Assembly: GCA_051655155.1 (NCBI GenBank)
Contig: JBOFZL010000026.1
Coordinates: forward strand, 106,430-170,429
Length of the DNA: 64,000 nucleotides
Direction of reading: 5' to 3'
From: JBOFZL01 sp051655155
Lineage (GTDB): Bacteria; Bacillota; Clostridia; Peptostreptococcales; Filifactoraceae
The notes under the pieces were generated by a model. It saw only the letters and a list, made by a program, of their open reading frames with translations. It did not search any database and was not told the origin of the DNA. The position numbers and the translations under genes were made by a program. Below, one piece after another: positions 45,832-55,666 of this stretch (position 1 is the first letter of the stretch; each line of letters begins with the position of its first letter).

Positions 45832-47289
45832 CTATTTTTTAAGTGTATTAAACAATCCACGGATCAGTGAACGACTGGTTTTTTTGCCTACACTGGTCAA
45901 GATAGAAGTTCCTATTTTTGTTGCAATTTTAGTCATTTGTTGAAGTGTCTCTTCTCGTTCTTTTTCTTTTTGTGCTTCTTGTTTTTCAGCTTCTGCCATA
46001 TTAGTTTCTTGAGTTTTTATGTTTTGTAAATCTTCAAAGGCTGACTGGTTATCTACTACATTGGTATATTTAGCAAAAAATTCGCTACTTGCGATATGTT
46101 GAATCCTAATATTATCATCACAAGGAGCCATCATACTTTGTGGTGGTAGGATTAAGGCTTTTTGGGCTATAGAGGGACTTCCTTTTTCATCTAAGAAGGA
46201 TACTAAGGCTTCTCCAGTGCTTAGGCTTAATATAGCCTCATAGCTATCGAATTCAGGATTTTCTCTAAAAGTTTGAGCTGCTGCTTTTACAGCTTTTTGC
46301 TCACTTGGAGAATAGGCACGTAAGGCATGTTGAATTCTATTTGCCAACTGTCCTTGAATAGCATTAGGAATATCCGATGGAGATTGTGATATAAAAAATA
46401 TACTTACACCCTTTGAGCGAACAAGTCTAACTACCTGCTCTATTTTATCCATAAGAGTTTTTGGGGCATCTTTAAAAAGTAAATGAGCCTCATCAAAGAA
46501 AAATACCATTTTAGGTTTTTCCACTTCACCTACTTCAGGAAGCGCTTCGTATAGTTCGCTAAGAAGCCAGATTAAAAAAGTTGAATAAAGTCTAGGCTCT
46601 AAAAATAATTTAGCACAATGTAAAATATTAATATATCCCATAGGGCCATCAGTTTTGAACCAATCCATTATATCTAAGTCAGGTTCTCCAAAAAATATAT
46701 TTCCACCTGCTTCTTCAAGGAGCAGTAAACTTCTCTGAATGGCACTTATAGATGCTGTGCTTATGTTTCCGTATTGTACGCTTAATTCTTTGCTTTTACC
46801 AGAACAATATTGAAGCATTGCTTTTAAGTCCTTTATATCCAAAAGTAAAAGCTTATTATCATCTGCAACCTTGAATACCACCGTCAATACTCCTGTTTGT
46901 ATTTCGTTAAGGTTTAAAATACGAGATAAAAGTAAAGGTCCAATCTGAGAGATTGTAGCACGTATAGGATGCCCCTTTTCACCGTAAACATCCCAAAATC
47001 TGGTAGGGAATGACTTGTATTCAAAGTCACTTATGTTCATTATGGATAGACGCTCTTTAATTTTTTCGTTTTCAGAACCGGCTAAGCACATTCCGGATAC
47101 ATCGCCTTTTACATCTGCCAAGAAGACAGGGACACCTATTGAGGAGAAGCCTTCAGCTAAAACCTTAAGTGTAATGGTTTTGCCGGTACCTGTGGCACCA
47201 GCAATAAGTCCGTGGCGACACGCCATATTAGGAAGTATGTTTATAGGAGCTTTATCAAAAGCTACAAAAAGTTTATTATCTAAAATCAT
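45832..47289 (-). CDS. HerA-like ATPase (DUF853 family)
   Basis: A protein of 485 residues. Walker A is GATGTGKTITLKVLAEG (about 31-47), then DVKGDVSGMC, and Walker B is MVFFFDEAHLLFKDAPK (about 263-279) with FISQSPSDIPNAIQGQLANRIQHALRA-type sensor motifs. This is the YjgR/DUF853 branch of the HerA/FtsK superfamily of ring ATPases. The C-terminal 60 residues are a charged coiled coil (EKQEAQKEKEREE) and a basic end. No NurA nuclease gene is beside it, so DNA end processing is not implied. Start follows GGAGGG. Confidence 0.9.
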   Translation of the reverse strand: MILDNKLFVAFDKAPINILPNMACRHGLIAGATGTGKTITLKVLAEGFSSIGVPVFLADVKGDVSGMCLAGSENEKIKERLSIMNISDFEYKSFPTRFWDVYGEKGHPIRATISQIGPLLLSRILNLNEIQTGVLTVVFKVADDNKLLLLDIKDLKAMLQYCSGKSKELSVQYGNISTASISAIQRSLLLLEEAGGNIFFGEPDLDIMDWFKTDGPMGYINILHCAKLFLEPRLYSTFLIWLLSELYEALPEVGEVEKPKMVFFFDEAHLLFKDAPKTLMDKIEQVVRLVRSKGVSIFFISQSPSDIPNAIQGQLANRIQHALRAYSPSEQKAVKAAAQTFRENPEFDSYEAILSLSTGEALVSFLDEKGSPSIAQKALILPPQSMMAPCDDNIRIQHIASSEFFAKYTNVVDNQSAFEDLQNIKTQETNMAEAEKQEAQKEKEREETLQQMTKIATKIGTSILTSVGKKTSRSLIRGLFNTLKK

Positions 47290-47463
47290 AAGTCCCTCCG
47301 TTATTTTGGTATTTTTAAATTAGTGTTATATGTTCTGAGTTAATATATTGAATGATAAAATATTTGCTTTCTTTCTAAGATTATAACACAAGTTTTTTGA
47401 TTTATAACTAATGTTTTATAGTTTGTTGAATTAATTGTTATTAATAAAGAGATACATGGAGTT

Positions 47464-47491
47464 TTGAGAAAAATTAAATATATGGTAAAAT
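47464..47491 (+). promoter_or_regulatory. Probable promoter of ung
   Basis: TTGAGA at 47464-47469 and TAAAAT at 47486-47491, with a 16-base spacer, about 35 bases before the ung start. Confidence 0.55.
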
Positions 47492-47525
47492 ATATAGATA
47501 TTTAAGCTTAAACGTAGGAGGTATT

Positions 47526-48194
47526 ATGATTATCTTTAATAATCAGTGGGATGAACTGTTGGAGGAAGAATTTCAAAAAGAATATTATGTAAGTTTGAGA
47601 GAATTTTTAAAAAAAGAATATAAAACTCAGATAATATATCCTAACATGTACGATATATTTAATGCTCTTAAGTATACAGACTATAAGGAAGTTAAAGTTG
47701 TTATACTAGGGCAAGATCCATATCATGGGTATGGGCAAGCTCATGGGCTTAGTTTTTCAGTTCAAAAAGGGGTTAAACCGCCACCATCACTTATAAATAT
47801 TTATAAAGAGCTAAAAGGAGAATTGGGAATTGAAATTCCAAACCATGGAGAATTGACAACCTGGGCAAAGCAGGGAGTATTACTTTTAAATACATGTCTA
47901 ACTGTTAGGGAAGGACAGCCTAATAGCCATAGAGGAAAGGGATGGGAGGTTTTTACCAATAAAATAATTGAACATCTTAATAACTTAGAAGAGCCTATTG
48001 TATTTTTACTTTGGGGAGCTAATGCGAAAGCAAAAGTGGAAATAATAAATAATCCAAAACATCTTATTCTAACGTCTGTACATCCCAGTCCATTATCAGC
48101 TCATGGAGGTTTTTTTGGATGTAACCACTTTAAATTGGCCAATGAATATTTAGAGAAGTATGGAAGAACACCTATTGACTGGAGGATATACTAA
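47526..48194 (+). CDS. ung: Uracil-DNA glycosylase (family 1)
   Basis: A protein of 222 residues starting 5 bases after AGGAGG. VILGQDPYHGYGQAHGLSFSV (Asp about 61, His about 64) is the water-activating motif, LLNTCLTVREGQPNSH binds uracil, and LTSVHPSPLSAH is the DNA-intercalating loop with the catalytic His. It removes uracil from DNA in base-excision repair. It appears to be monocistronic. Confidence 0.96.
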   Translation: MIIFNNQWDELLEEEFQKEYYVSLREFLKKEYKTQIIYPNMYDIFNALKYTDYKEVKVVILGQDPYHGYGQAHGLSFSVQKGVKPPPSLINIYKELKGELGIEIPNHGELTTWAKQGVLLLNTCLTVREGQPNSHRGKGWEVFTNKIIEHLNNLEEPIVFLLWGANAKAKVEIINNPKHLILTSVHPSPLSAHGGFFGCNHFKLANEYLEKYGRTPIDWRIY

Positions 48195-48296
48195 AACTAT
48201 TAAACGTATAGTAAAATGAAAAGCTAAGGATTTATAGAAGCTTAATATTTTAATGATTATAGTTAGATTTTAATAAGTGAATCATATGTGGTTTTT

Positions 48297-48325
48297 TTGA
48301 ATTATATAGGCTATTATGGTATTAT
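48297..48325 (+). promoter_or_regulatory. Promoter of the GH3 gene and downstream operon
   Basis: TTGAAT at 48297-48302 and TATTAT at 48320-48325 with a 17-base spacer, about 30 bases before the GH3 start. No terminator is seen until after the MBL gene. Confidence 0.65.
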
Positions 48326-48356
48326 ATAATTTATATTAAGGTAATGGAGGTGGACT

Positions 48357-50576
48357 ATGGATTTAAAATGTAGAGCTGTTGAACTTAGAGAGAAAATGAG
48401 TTTAGAAGAAAAGGTTGCGCAAATGCTTCAAATATCTTATTCAAGAGTTTCCCATAAAGAAGCTCTTATATTCGCAAAAATGGGAGCTGGAAGTTTTCTT
48501 CATGTAATGGGGGATGATGCCAGAGCAATACAAGAAGAAGCGTTAAAAAGTAGGCTTAAAATACCTGTTATTTTTGGTATTGATGCCATACATGGTCATG
48601 CTTTGAATAGTAGTTCAACTGTTTTTCCAAGTCCATTAGCTATGGCTGCCAGCTTCGATAGGAATTTAGTTAAGAGTGTAGCAAGAGCTACGGCTCGTGA
48701 AGTTTCGGAAGATGCTCTTCATTGGACTTTTTCTCCATTACTTTGCATAGGACGGGATTTAAGGTGGGGGAGAATTAGCGAAACCTTTGGAGAAGATCCT
48801 TTTTTAATAGGTGAGATGGCAAAAGTTATGATTGAAGGTTACCAAAATGATGGGGATTTAAAAGAAGATAATGGTATTTTAGCATGTGCCAAGCATTTTA
48901 TAGCTTATGGAGAATCCACAGGGGGAAGGGATAGCTATGATTCTCCCGTTCCTGAAAGACAGTTAAGATCTTTATTTTTGCCACCATTTCAAAAAGCCAT
49001 TGATGCAGGAGTTGGTTCTATAATGGCGGGGTATCAAAGTGTAGATCTTCTTCCTTGTTCAGCTAATCCATATTTACTTAAGGATATACTCCAAAAAGAA
49101 ATGGGATTTGAAGGTTTTGTAGTTACAGATTGGGAAAATGTTCGTTCACTAATAGGAAAACAATTTGTTGCAAAAGATATTTACGAGGCATCTTATAAAG
49201 CTATAAAATCAGGAAATCATATGATAATGAATACACCAGAATTCTATAACGCAACATTAGATTTAGTGAAATCAGGGTTAGTAGAAGAAAGCTTAATAGA
49301 TGAAGCTGTTGATAGAATTCTCAAAATAAAATTTGATTTGGGGCTTTTCGACAATTCCAATAAAGTACAAACCCTTAAAAATAAAAATAATAAAACCAAA
49401 GGATATATAGGCTCAAAAGCCCATGAAAAACTAAACGAAGAAATTACTAAAAGAGCGATGGTATTACTGAAAAATGATGGGATACTTCCTTTATTTAAAG
49501 ATGAAAAAGCTCCTAAAAGAATAGCTCTTATAGGACCTAATGCTGATGATGTTATGAATATGTTAGGGGATTGGACGTATTTTACCCATCCAGAACCTAA
49601 GCCTAGCAATACTCCTAAAACCAAGGTGGTTACGCTAAAAGAAGGGTTAGAATCACTAAGAGAAAAATATGACTTTGACCTATATTATGAAAAGGTATGT
49701 AGTACCTCAGATCTTGAAGCAGCAGGGTTAAAAAAGGCTATACGTTATGCTCAAACTTGTGATTTAGTAATATTAGCCTTAGGAGATGGACTAGAGGAAT
49801 ATGGAGAAGAGAAAGATAGGGCAAGCTTAGAACTATCGTTAGGGCAAAAAGCCATTTTGGAAGCTATGGTAGAAGTGGGGACACCTATAGTAACAGTACT
49901 TGTTAGCAGTAAACCTCTGGATGTATATGATTTGGCAAAATTTTCATCGGCCATGATCTATGGATTTAATTGGGGAAGTTTAGGAGGTGAGATTTGCGCT
50001 AAAATCTTAGCGGGAGAAATAAATCCATCAGCAAAACTACCTATAAGTTTTCCGCGCCATACAGGACAACTGCCTATATATTATAATTATCTACCAGGAT
50101 GGCATGGAGGTAAGTATGTGGACTTTCATCAAAGTCAACTCTTTGAATTTGGACATGGACTTAGCTATAGTAAAGTGATATACGGAAATCTATCTTATTC
50201 ACTTAACTTTAAAGCACAGTTCGATGAAGATGATCCTATAGAAAGGTTAAAGCGTAGCATTAAAACTTTACCCAATGAAGAATACCTAAAGGGAAAGGCT
50301 ATAAAACTTAGTTTTACCTTAGAGAATATTAGTGATATAGATTGCGAAGAAGTGATACTGGTGTATGTAAAAGATGAAATAAGTTCGGTTATAACACCGG
50401 TAAAAGAGTTAAAGGCATTTGAAAGAGTGAGCCTTAGGGCAAAAGAGAAGAAAGAAGTGAATATAGAGATATTATTAGAGCAACTTTGTATAATTGATGG
50501 GAACTATAATAAAGTATTTGAAAATGGTGATTTTACTTTTATAATTAATGATATGCAATTAAAGTTAAGTCTGTAA
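48357..50576 (+). CDS. Glycoside hydrolase family 3 (beta-glucosidase/BglX type)
   Basis: A protein of 739 residues without a signal peptide, so it acts in the cytoplasm. The GH3 N-terminal barrel (about 10-320) includes CAKHFIAYGESTGGRD and VVTDWENV, whose Asp is the nucleophile. The GH3 C-terminal domain (about 360-560) and a fibronectin III-like domain (about 620-735) follow. This full BglX layout differs from the short NagZ type, so a plant- or glycan-derived beta-glucoside or xyloside is more likely than muropeptides. The substrate is not certain. It is 15 bases before the ATP-grasp gene. Confidence 0.9.
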   Translation: MDLKCRAVELREKMSLEEKVAQMLQISYSRVSHKEALIFAKMGAGSFLHVMGDDARAIQEEALKSRLKIPVIFGIDAIHGHALNSSSTVFPSPLAMAASFDRNLVKSVARATAREVSEDALHWTFSPLLCIGRDLRWGRISETFGEDPFLIGEMAKVMIEGYQNDGDLKEDNGILACAKHFIAYGESTGGRDSYDSPVPERQLRSLFLPPFQKAIDAGVGSIMAGYQSVDLLPCSANPYLLKDILQKEMGFEGFVVTDWENVRSLIGKQFVAKDIYEASYKAIKSGNHMIMNTPEFYNATLDLVKSGLVEESLIDEAVDRILKIKFDLGLFDNSNKVQTLKNKNNKTKGYIGSKAHEKLNEEITKRAMVLLKNDGILPLFKDEKAPKRIALIGPNADDVMNMLGDWTYFTHPEPKPSNTPKTKVVTLKEGLESLREKYDFDLYYEKVCSTSDLEAAGLKKAIRYAQTCDLVILALGDGLEEYGEEKDRASLELSLGQKAILEAMVEVGTPIVTVLVSSKPLDVYDLAKFSSAMIYGFNWGSLGGEICAKILAGEINPSAKLPISFPRHTGQLPIYYNYLPGWHGGKYVDFHQSQLFEFGHGLSYSKVIYGNLSYSLNFKAQFDEDDPIERLKRSIKTLPNEEYLKGKAIKLSFTLENISDIDCEEVILVYVKDEISSVITPVKELKAFERVSLRAKEKKEVNIEILLEQLCIIDGNYNKVFENGDFTFIINDMQLKLSL

Positions 50577-50591
50577 AGAGGGAGAGATTAT

Positions 50592-51794
50592 ATGAAATTT
50601 ATAAATATGTTATGGGGTGGAGATATAAATGTTTATAGTGTTGCGAGAGCCTTCCATGAAGAATATAAGATTAAGTCAACTGCCTATGGAAAATATCCTA
50701 CAGGGCCATGTTTTGATAGTGATATAATAGAGTATATTACTGATGAAAGAGCTGACCACCAAGATTATTTTTTAGAAAAAGTATTGGAATTTGCAAAACT
50801 CCATAGGGATAAGCAAATCTTACTAATAGGCTGTGGAGATAACTATGTAGAGCTTTGTGCCAATAACCTAGAAAAATTTCCTAGTAATGTAATAGCACCT
50901 TACATTGGGAAGGAGCTAATGGAAATCCTTATAAACAAAGAAAGGTTCTATGAGTTTTGCGACATCTATGGTTTAGACTATCCAAGCACTTTTGTTTATA
51001 AAAATAATATGGGTAAGGATTTTGAATTACCTTTTGAAGCGCCTTTCATTATAAAACCGGCAGATTCGGTAATGTATTGGAACTACCCGTACCCTACACA
51101 GAAAAAAGTTTACAAGGCGGATACAAGAAAAGAACTAGAATCCATCTTAGATGATATATATGGTTCTGGATATAGTAGCAGCGTTATTATTCAGGATTTT
51201 ATTCCGGGGGATGACAGTTATATGTATGTACTGACAAACTATTCAGGGCAAGATAACAAGGTTAAATTTATGCTTCTTGGACATGTATTATTGGAAGAAC
51301 ATACACCTCATGGAATAGGAAACCATGCCACTATTCTTAACCATTACAACCCAGAACTTTGTGAAAAAATCAAAAGTTTTTTAGAAGCTATAAACTTTAC
51401 AGGCTTTAGTAACTTTGACATTAAATATGACCAAAGAGATGGGAAGTATAAAGTATTTGAAATCAATGTAAGGCAAGGGCGTTCTAACTTCTATGTAACG
51501 GGCTCGGGACATAACATAGCGAAACTTCTTGTGGAAGACAGGATATATAACAAGCTAGAAGGTTTTGAGATAGCAAACAATAGGCATCTTTGGAGAGTAG
51601 TTCCTGATTATGTGCTTTATAACTATATAAGTAGTGAATACCATAAGGAAATGAAAAGTTTAATAAAAGAAGGGAAAAGTTGCAACCCGTTACTATATTC
51701 AAAAGATAAAAAGTTAAAACGTAAACTAAGGCTATATAAAAATATTTATGGTCATATAGTTAAATTTAATAAATACTATGAGAAGAAAAAATAG
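50592..51794 (+). CDS. ATP-grasp ligase, probably D-aspartate ligase-like
   Basis: A protein of 400 residues with ATP-grasp features: ILLIGCGDNYVELCANN, PFIIKPADSVMYWNY (ATP-binding Lys), VIIQDFIPGDDSYMYVL and VFEINVRQGRSNFYV (metal-binding Glu-Asn). Nearest known relatives are carboxylate-amine ligases such as the D-aspartate ligase that adds D-Asp to the stem-peptide Lys in Enterococcus. The next gene is an aspartate racemase, and in Enterococcus faecium the ligase gene likewise neighbours an aspartate racemase. The substrate is therefore inferred, mainly from context. AGAGGGAGAG precedes the start. Confidence 0.8.
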   Translation: MKFINMLWGGDINVYSVARAFHEEYKIKSTAYGKYPTGPCFDSDIIEYITDERADHQDYFLEKVLEFAKLHRDKQILLIGCGDNYVELCANNLEKFPSNVIAPYIGKELMEILINKERFYEFCDIYGLDYPSTFVYKNNMGKDFELPFEAPFIIKPADSVMYWNYPYPTQKKVYKADTRKELESILDDIYGSGYSSSVIIQDFIPGDDSYMYVLTNYSGQDNKVKFMLLGHVLLEEHTPHGIGNHATILNHYNPELCEKIKSFLEAINFTGFSNFDIKYDQRDGKYKVFEINVRQGRSNFYVTGSGHNIAKLLVEDRIYNKLEGFEIANNRHLWRVVPDYVLYNYISSEYHKEMKSLIKEGKSCNPLLYSKDKKLKRKLRLYKNIYGHIVKFNKYYEKKK

Positions 51795-51802
51795 GAGATA
51801 AA

Positions 51803-52492
51803 ATGGAAAAAATATTAGGCGTTATAGGAGGCATGGGCCCAGTTGCCACAATCCAGTTTTATAACAACATCACAAAAAAAACTCCGGCAAGAAAGGATCA
51901 AGAGCATATAAGAATGATAATACTAAACCATAGTACCATGCCAGATAGAACATCGGCTATATTAAGTGGTAAGGTAGAAGAGGTATATAATGAACTATTA
52001 AAAGATGCGAAATATCTTGAGGCAGGAGGAGCAGTGGCTATAGCTATACCATGTAATACGTCCCACTACTTTGTTCCAAGTCTAGAAAGGGAAGTTAAGA
52101 TTCCATTTATAAATATGATAAAAGAAGCAGCAAAACAAGCAAAAACTATTTTTGGAACAGGAAGAATAGGAATACTGGCAACGGATGGAACTATCCAATC
52201 AAAACTGTACCAAGAAGCCTTAAAAGAGCAGGGATTAGAACCATTTGTTCCCAGTGTGGACGCCCAAAAGCTGGTTATGAATATAATATATAGGGATATA
52301 AAAGCAGGTTTTAAAGGTTCGGTGGAAGACTTTAGAAAAGTAGAAAACCAACTGCAATCAGAGGGATGTCAGGGGGCTATACTTGCTTGTACAGAACTCT
52401 CAATATTTAAAGAACAAGAAAACTTAGGAAGTTTTTATATAGATGCAATGAGTGTGTTAGAGGATAAAGCTATAGAGTTAATGAGAGGATAA
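51803..52492 (+). CDS. Aspartate racemase (Asp/Glu racemase family)
   Basis: A protein of 229 residues. ILGVIGGMGPVATIQFY opens the protein; AIPCNTSHYF (first catalytic Cys, about 83) and ILACTELSIF (second Cys, about 192) are the two-cysteine active site of PLP-independent Asp/Glu racemases. GGMGP and CTELS favour aspartate over glutamate racemase (MurI). It would supply D-Asp to the preceding ATP-grasp ligase. It lies 8 bases after that gene and 5 bases before the MurE-like gene. Confidence 0.88.
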   Translation: MEKILGVIGGMGPVATIQFYNNITKKTPARKDQEHIRMIILNHSTMPDRTSAILSGKVEEVYNELLKDAKYLEAGGAVAIAIPCNTSHYFVPSLEREVKIPFINMIKEAAKQAKTIFGTGRIGILATDGTIQSKLYQEALKEQGLEPFVPSVDAQKLVMNIIYRDIKAGFKGSVEDFRKVENQLQSEGCQGAILACTELSIFKEQENLGSFYIDAMSVLEDKAIELMRG

Positions 52493-52497
52493 AGGTT

Positions 52498-53988
52498 ATG
52501 AAAAATATAAAAGAGTATATAAATATACTTAAAGAAGCCCATCTGATTACAGATTATAGTATAGGTAATTATGAAATAACTCAAATTTCTATGGACTCAA
52601 GAGAAGTCATTAATGGAAGTCTTTTTATATGTAAGGGGATGCACTTTTCTCCTAGCTATCTAAGAGTAGCAAAAGAAAAACAGGCATTTTGCTATATAAG
52701 TGAAAAAAAATATAAAGAAGAAAACATGGACTATATAATTGTAAAAGATATAAGAGTAGCAATGGGAATCTTAGCAGACTTTCACTATGACAGTGCATGG
52801 AAAAACCTTACAACCATCGGAATCACAGGAACAAAGGGTAAATCCACCACAGCTTATATGCTAAAAACAATCCTAGACATATACGAAGAAAAAAATAAAT
52901 CAAAAGCAACGGGGATAATCTCATCTATAGAAACATATGATGGAAAACAACATTTTGAATCGCACATAACAACTCCAGAAGCACTAGAACTTCATAAACA
53001 CTTCCATAACGCTGTAGAAAGTAACCTTAAATTTGTAACAATGGAAGTAAGCTCACAGGCATTAAAATATAACAGAGTAGATAAAATAGAGTTAAACTAC
53101 GGTGGCTTTTTAAACATAGGCTATGATCATGTAAGTCCAGTAGAACATAAAGATTTTAACGACTATTTTGAAAGCAAGCTAAGAATATTCAACCAGTGTC
53201 ATACTGCCGTAGTGAATTTGGATTCTGACAACATAGACACTATCCTTGAACGAGCAAAAACATCGAAAAAGCTTATAACCTTTGGCTTTGGGAAAGGGGA
53301 CTACAGTGCAACAGAAATAAAAAAAGAAGAAGGGTTCACCATCTTTCAATTAAAATCTGAAAAATTAAACAAAAAATTTAGACTATCAATGCCAGGTTTC
53401 TTTAATGTTAGTAATGCTCTTTGTGCTATTGCCATAGCAGATGATTTGGGAGTTGACGAAGAGAGTATTGAAAAAGGATTAGAAACTACCATCGCATATG
53501 GAAGAATGGAACTTTATAGTTCCAAAGATAATAGAGTATTACTACTAATTGACTATGCCCATAATAAACTAAGCTTTGAAACTCTATTTTCAGCAATAAA
53601 ATATGAGTATCCAGATCGTAAAATCGTGTCGGTATTTGGTTGTCCAGGGGGGAAAGCGTTAGATAGGAGAAGAGATTTAGGGCTTATAGCAGGAGAGTAT
53701 GCGTACAGGGTGATAATAACAGAAGAGGATTATGGAGAAGAAGACCTGCTTAAAATATCACAAGAAATAGAAGTTAATGTAAAAGAGAAAAATAGAAACT
53801 GTGAAATAATATTAGATAGAGAAGAAGCTATTAAAGAAGCCATTAATACAGAAGGACAGTTAATAGTATTACTTACAGGAAAAGGAAGAGAAACTAGGCA
53901 AAAACGTGGAACAAGCTATGTAGAATGTAGATCAGATTTCGAAATAGCACTAGAACTTCTAGAAATAGAAAACCAGAAAATAGAATAG
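52498..53988 (+). CDS. MurE-like UDP-MurNAc-tripeptide synthetase family ligase
   Basis: A protein of 496 residues. ITGTKGKSTTAYML is the Mur ligase P-loop (about 109-122), TTPEALELHKHF and TMEVSSQALKYNRV form the MurE-type UDP-MurNAc-dipeptide region, and LTGKGRETRQKRGTSYVE ends the C-terminal domain. The DAP-recognition motif DNPR is replaced by a TEEDYGEED stretch, so meso-DAP is not the expected substrate; Lys, Orn or another amino acid is possible. The usual EVSSHAL His is Gln. Whether it is the only MurE of the cell or a second paralogue cannot be seen here. Confidence 0.82.
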   Translation: MKNIKEYINILKEAHLITDYSIGNYEITQISMDSREVINGSLFICKGMHFSPSYLRVAKEKQAFCYISEKKYKEENMDYIIVKDIRVAMGILADFHYDSAWKNLTTIGITGTKGKSTTAYMLKTILDIYEEKNKSKATGIISSIETYDGKQHFESHITTPEALELHKHFHNAVESNLKFVTMEVSSQALKYNRVDKIELNYGGFLNIGYDHVSPVEHKDFNDYFESKLRIFNQCHTAVVNLDSDNIDTILERAKTSKKLITFGFGKGDYSATEIKKEEGFTIFQLKSEKLNKKFRLSMPGFFNVSNALCAIAIADDLGVDEESIEKGLETTIAYGRMELYSSKDNRVLLLIDYAHNKLSFETLFSAIKYEYPDRKIVSVFGCPGGKALDRRRDLGLIAGEYAYRVIITEEDYGEEDLLKISQEIEVNVKEKNRNCEIILDREEAIKEAINTEGQLIVLLTGKGRETRQKRGTSYVECRSDFEIALELLEIENQKIE

Positions 53989-54020
53989 AACAAAAACTAT
54001 TAAAAATAAGGAGATATTAC

Positions 54021-54725
54021 ATGAAAAAAATAGGAATAACCTGTAGTATAGCCTATGGAAAAGATAGTAAAATTTTCTCTATAGGGGTAGACTATGTTAA
54101 AGCTGTTTATGACGTAGGAGCAGTACCTGTAATCATACCAACAAATATGTCAGATGAACTGGCAAAAGAATACGCAAACACTATAGATGCTCTTTTAGTA
54201 TCAGGAGGGGATGACATAAACCCTGCCTTTTATAATCAAGACCCGCACTTGTCTGTAAAACTGGTTAACACTGACAGAGATAAGATGGAAATTGCACTAA
54301 TAAAGGAAATGGATGCGCAAAATAAACCTATATTTGGAATATGTAGAGGATTGCAACTAATAAATGTAGTCTTTGGAGGAACCCTAATCCAAGATATTCC
54401 AACACAAGGAAAAACAAGTATTTGTCATTGTCAAGACGATGATGTACCAACGGAACTGATCCATAAAATAACAACTTTAGAAGGAAGCCTGATAAGAAAA
54501 GTTTTAGGAGAAAGGTTGTTCATAAACAGCTATCACCATCAAGCTATAGATAACTTAGCAGAAGGCTTTATTCCATCGGCAAAAGCAAATGATGGAATAA
54601 TAGAAGCCATAGAACATACGACTAAACCGATATTTGCAGTACAATGGCATCCAGAAGATTTATACAAGAAACATGAAATATTTAGAGGGTTATTTCAACA
54701 ATTAGTAGACTTTATTAAGGAGTAA
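54021..54725 (+). CDS. Peptidase C26 family gamma-glutamyl amidohydrolase (PuuD-like)
   Basis: A protein of 234 residues with the class I glutamine amidotransferase fold. ALLVSGGDDINPAFY, the nucleophile in FGICRGLQLINVVFGGTL (Cys about 107), INSYHHQAID and AVQWHPEDLY (catalytic His and Glu) are the family blocks. Relatives hydrolyse gamma-glutamyl-GABA or similar gamma-glutamyl bonds. In this operon, cleavage of a gamma-glutamyl wall peptide or of a precursor is possible but unproven. AAGGAG precedes the start. Confidence 0.85.
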   Translation: MKKIGITCSIAYGKDSKIFSIGVDYVKAVYDVGAVPVIIPTNMSDELAKEYANTIDALLVSGGDDINPAFYNQDPHLSVKLVNTDRDKMEIALIKEMDAQNKPIFGICRGLQLINVVFGGTLIQDIPTQGKTSICHCQDDDVPTELIHKITTLEGSLIRKVLGERLFINSYHHQAIDNLAEGFIPSAKANDGIIEAIEHTTKPIFAVQWHPEDLYKKHEIFRGLFQQLVDFIKE

Positions 54726-54728
54726 AAC

Positions 54729-55550
54729 ATGATAGTTAAAGTGTTGGTGGAAAATACAAAACTTTCATCTGAGTTTGGATGTAAACATGGACTGTCACTA
54801 TATATAGAAACCTTAAATAACAAGATACTTTTCGATTTAGGAGAAGACCAGCTATTTCTGGACAGTGCTAACAAATTAGGAGTAGATATTTCAGAGGTTG
54901 ATACGGTGATAATATCCCATGGACATAAAGATCACGGAGGAGCTTTAGCTAAGTTTTTAGAAAAAAATTCGAAAGCAAGGGTATATATTAGAGAAACTGC
55001 CTTTGAAAAGCACTACGCAAAAGTTCTGGGATTAAATGTGAGCATAGGTCTTGATCCTAGTTTGAAATTTCATCCACAAGTAATATTAACGGAAGATAAG
55101 TTAGAGATTAATAAGGAACTATACCTATTTTCAAAACTGAAGAAAGGTTCTCTGTATCCACGGGCAAATAACTCCTTATATATGGAGAAAGATGGCAAAA
55201 AGCTTATGGATGATTTTGGCCATGAACAATATCTAATAATCAGTGAAGGTGAATATAGAGTTTTAGTGAGTGGTTGCTCTCACTTAGGTATAGTAAATAT
55301 CAAATCAGAAGCAGAAAAGATAGTAGGTAGAGAGTTAAATTATATTTTTGGTGGTTTCCATCTCTCAATGCCAAGTTTGAAAAAAAGTGAAGATGATAAA
55401 CTTATTGAGGCTATAGGCAAAGAATTAAAAAATGGAAAAAGCTATTATTTCACAGGACATTGTACAGGTGAAAATGCCTTTAGACTCTTAAAGGATAAAT
55501 TAGGAGAAAGGATTTCTCACATAAGTACAGGATTGGTAATAAGTTTATAG
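54729..55550 (+). CDS. MBL-fold metallo-hydrolase
   Basis: A protein of 273 residues. VIISHGHKDHGGAL (about 59-72) is the HxHxDH metal motif, SGCSHLGIVN and FGGFHLS provide further ligands, and the C-terminal FTGHCTGENAF stretch is typical of the branch related to the beta-ribofuranosylaminobenzene 5'-phosphate synthase-like proteins. The reaction here is unknown. It starts 3 bases after the C26 gene, so it belongs to the same operon. Confidence 0.85.
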   Translation: MIVKVLVENTKLSSEFGCKHGLSLYIETLNNKILFDLGEDQLFLDSANKLGVDISEVDTVIISHGHKDHGGALAKFLEKNSKARVYIRETAFEKHYAKVLGLNVSIGLDPSLKFHPQVILTEDKLEINKELYLFSKLKKGSLYPRANNSLYMEKDGKKLMDDFGHEQYLIISEGEYRVLVSGCSHLGIVNIKSEAEKIVGRELNYIFGGFHLSMPSLKKSEDDKLIEAIGKELKNGKSYYFTGHCTGENAFRLLKDKLGERISHISTGLVISL

Positions 55551-55666
55551 TTTTCTCCATAGAAGAAGAGTGGATACAAAAGTTATGGAAGTTATGTTTA
55601 TATTTTAAATTATTATATTCTATGCTAAACTATAACTAGAAAAAATGTGAAGTGGAGGAATGGAAC

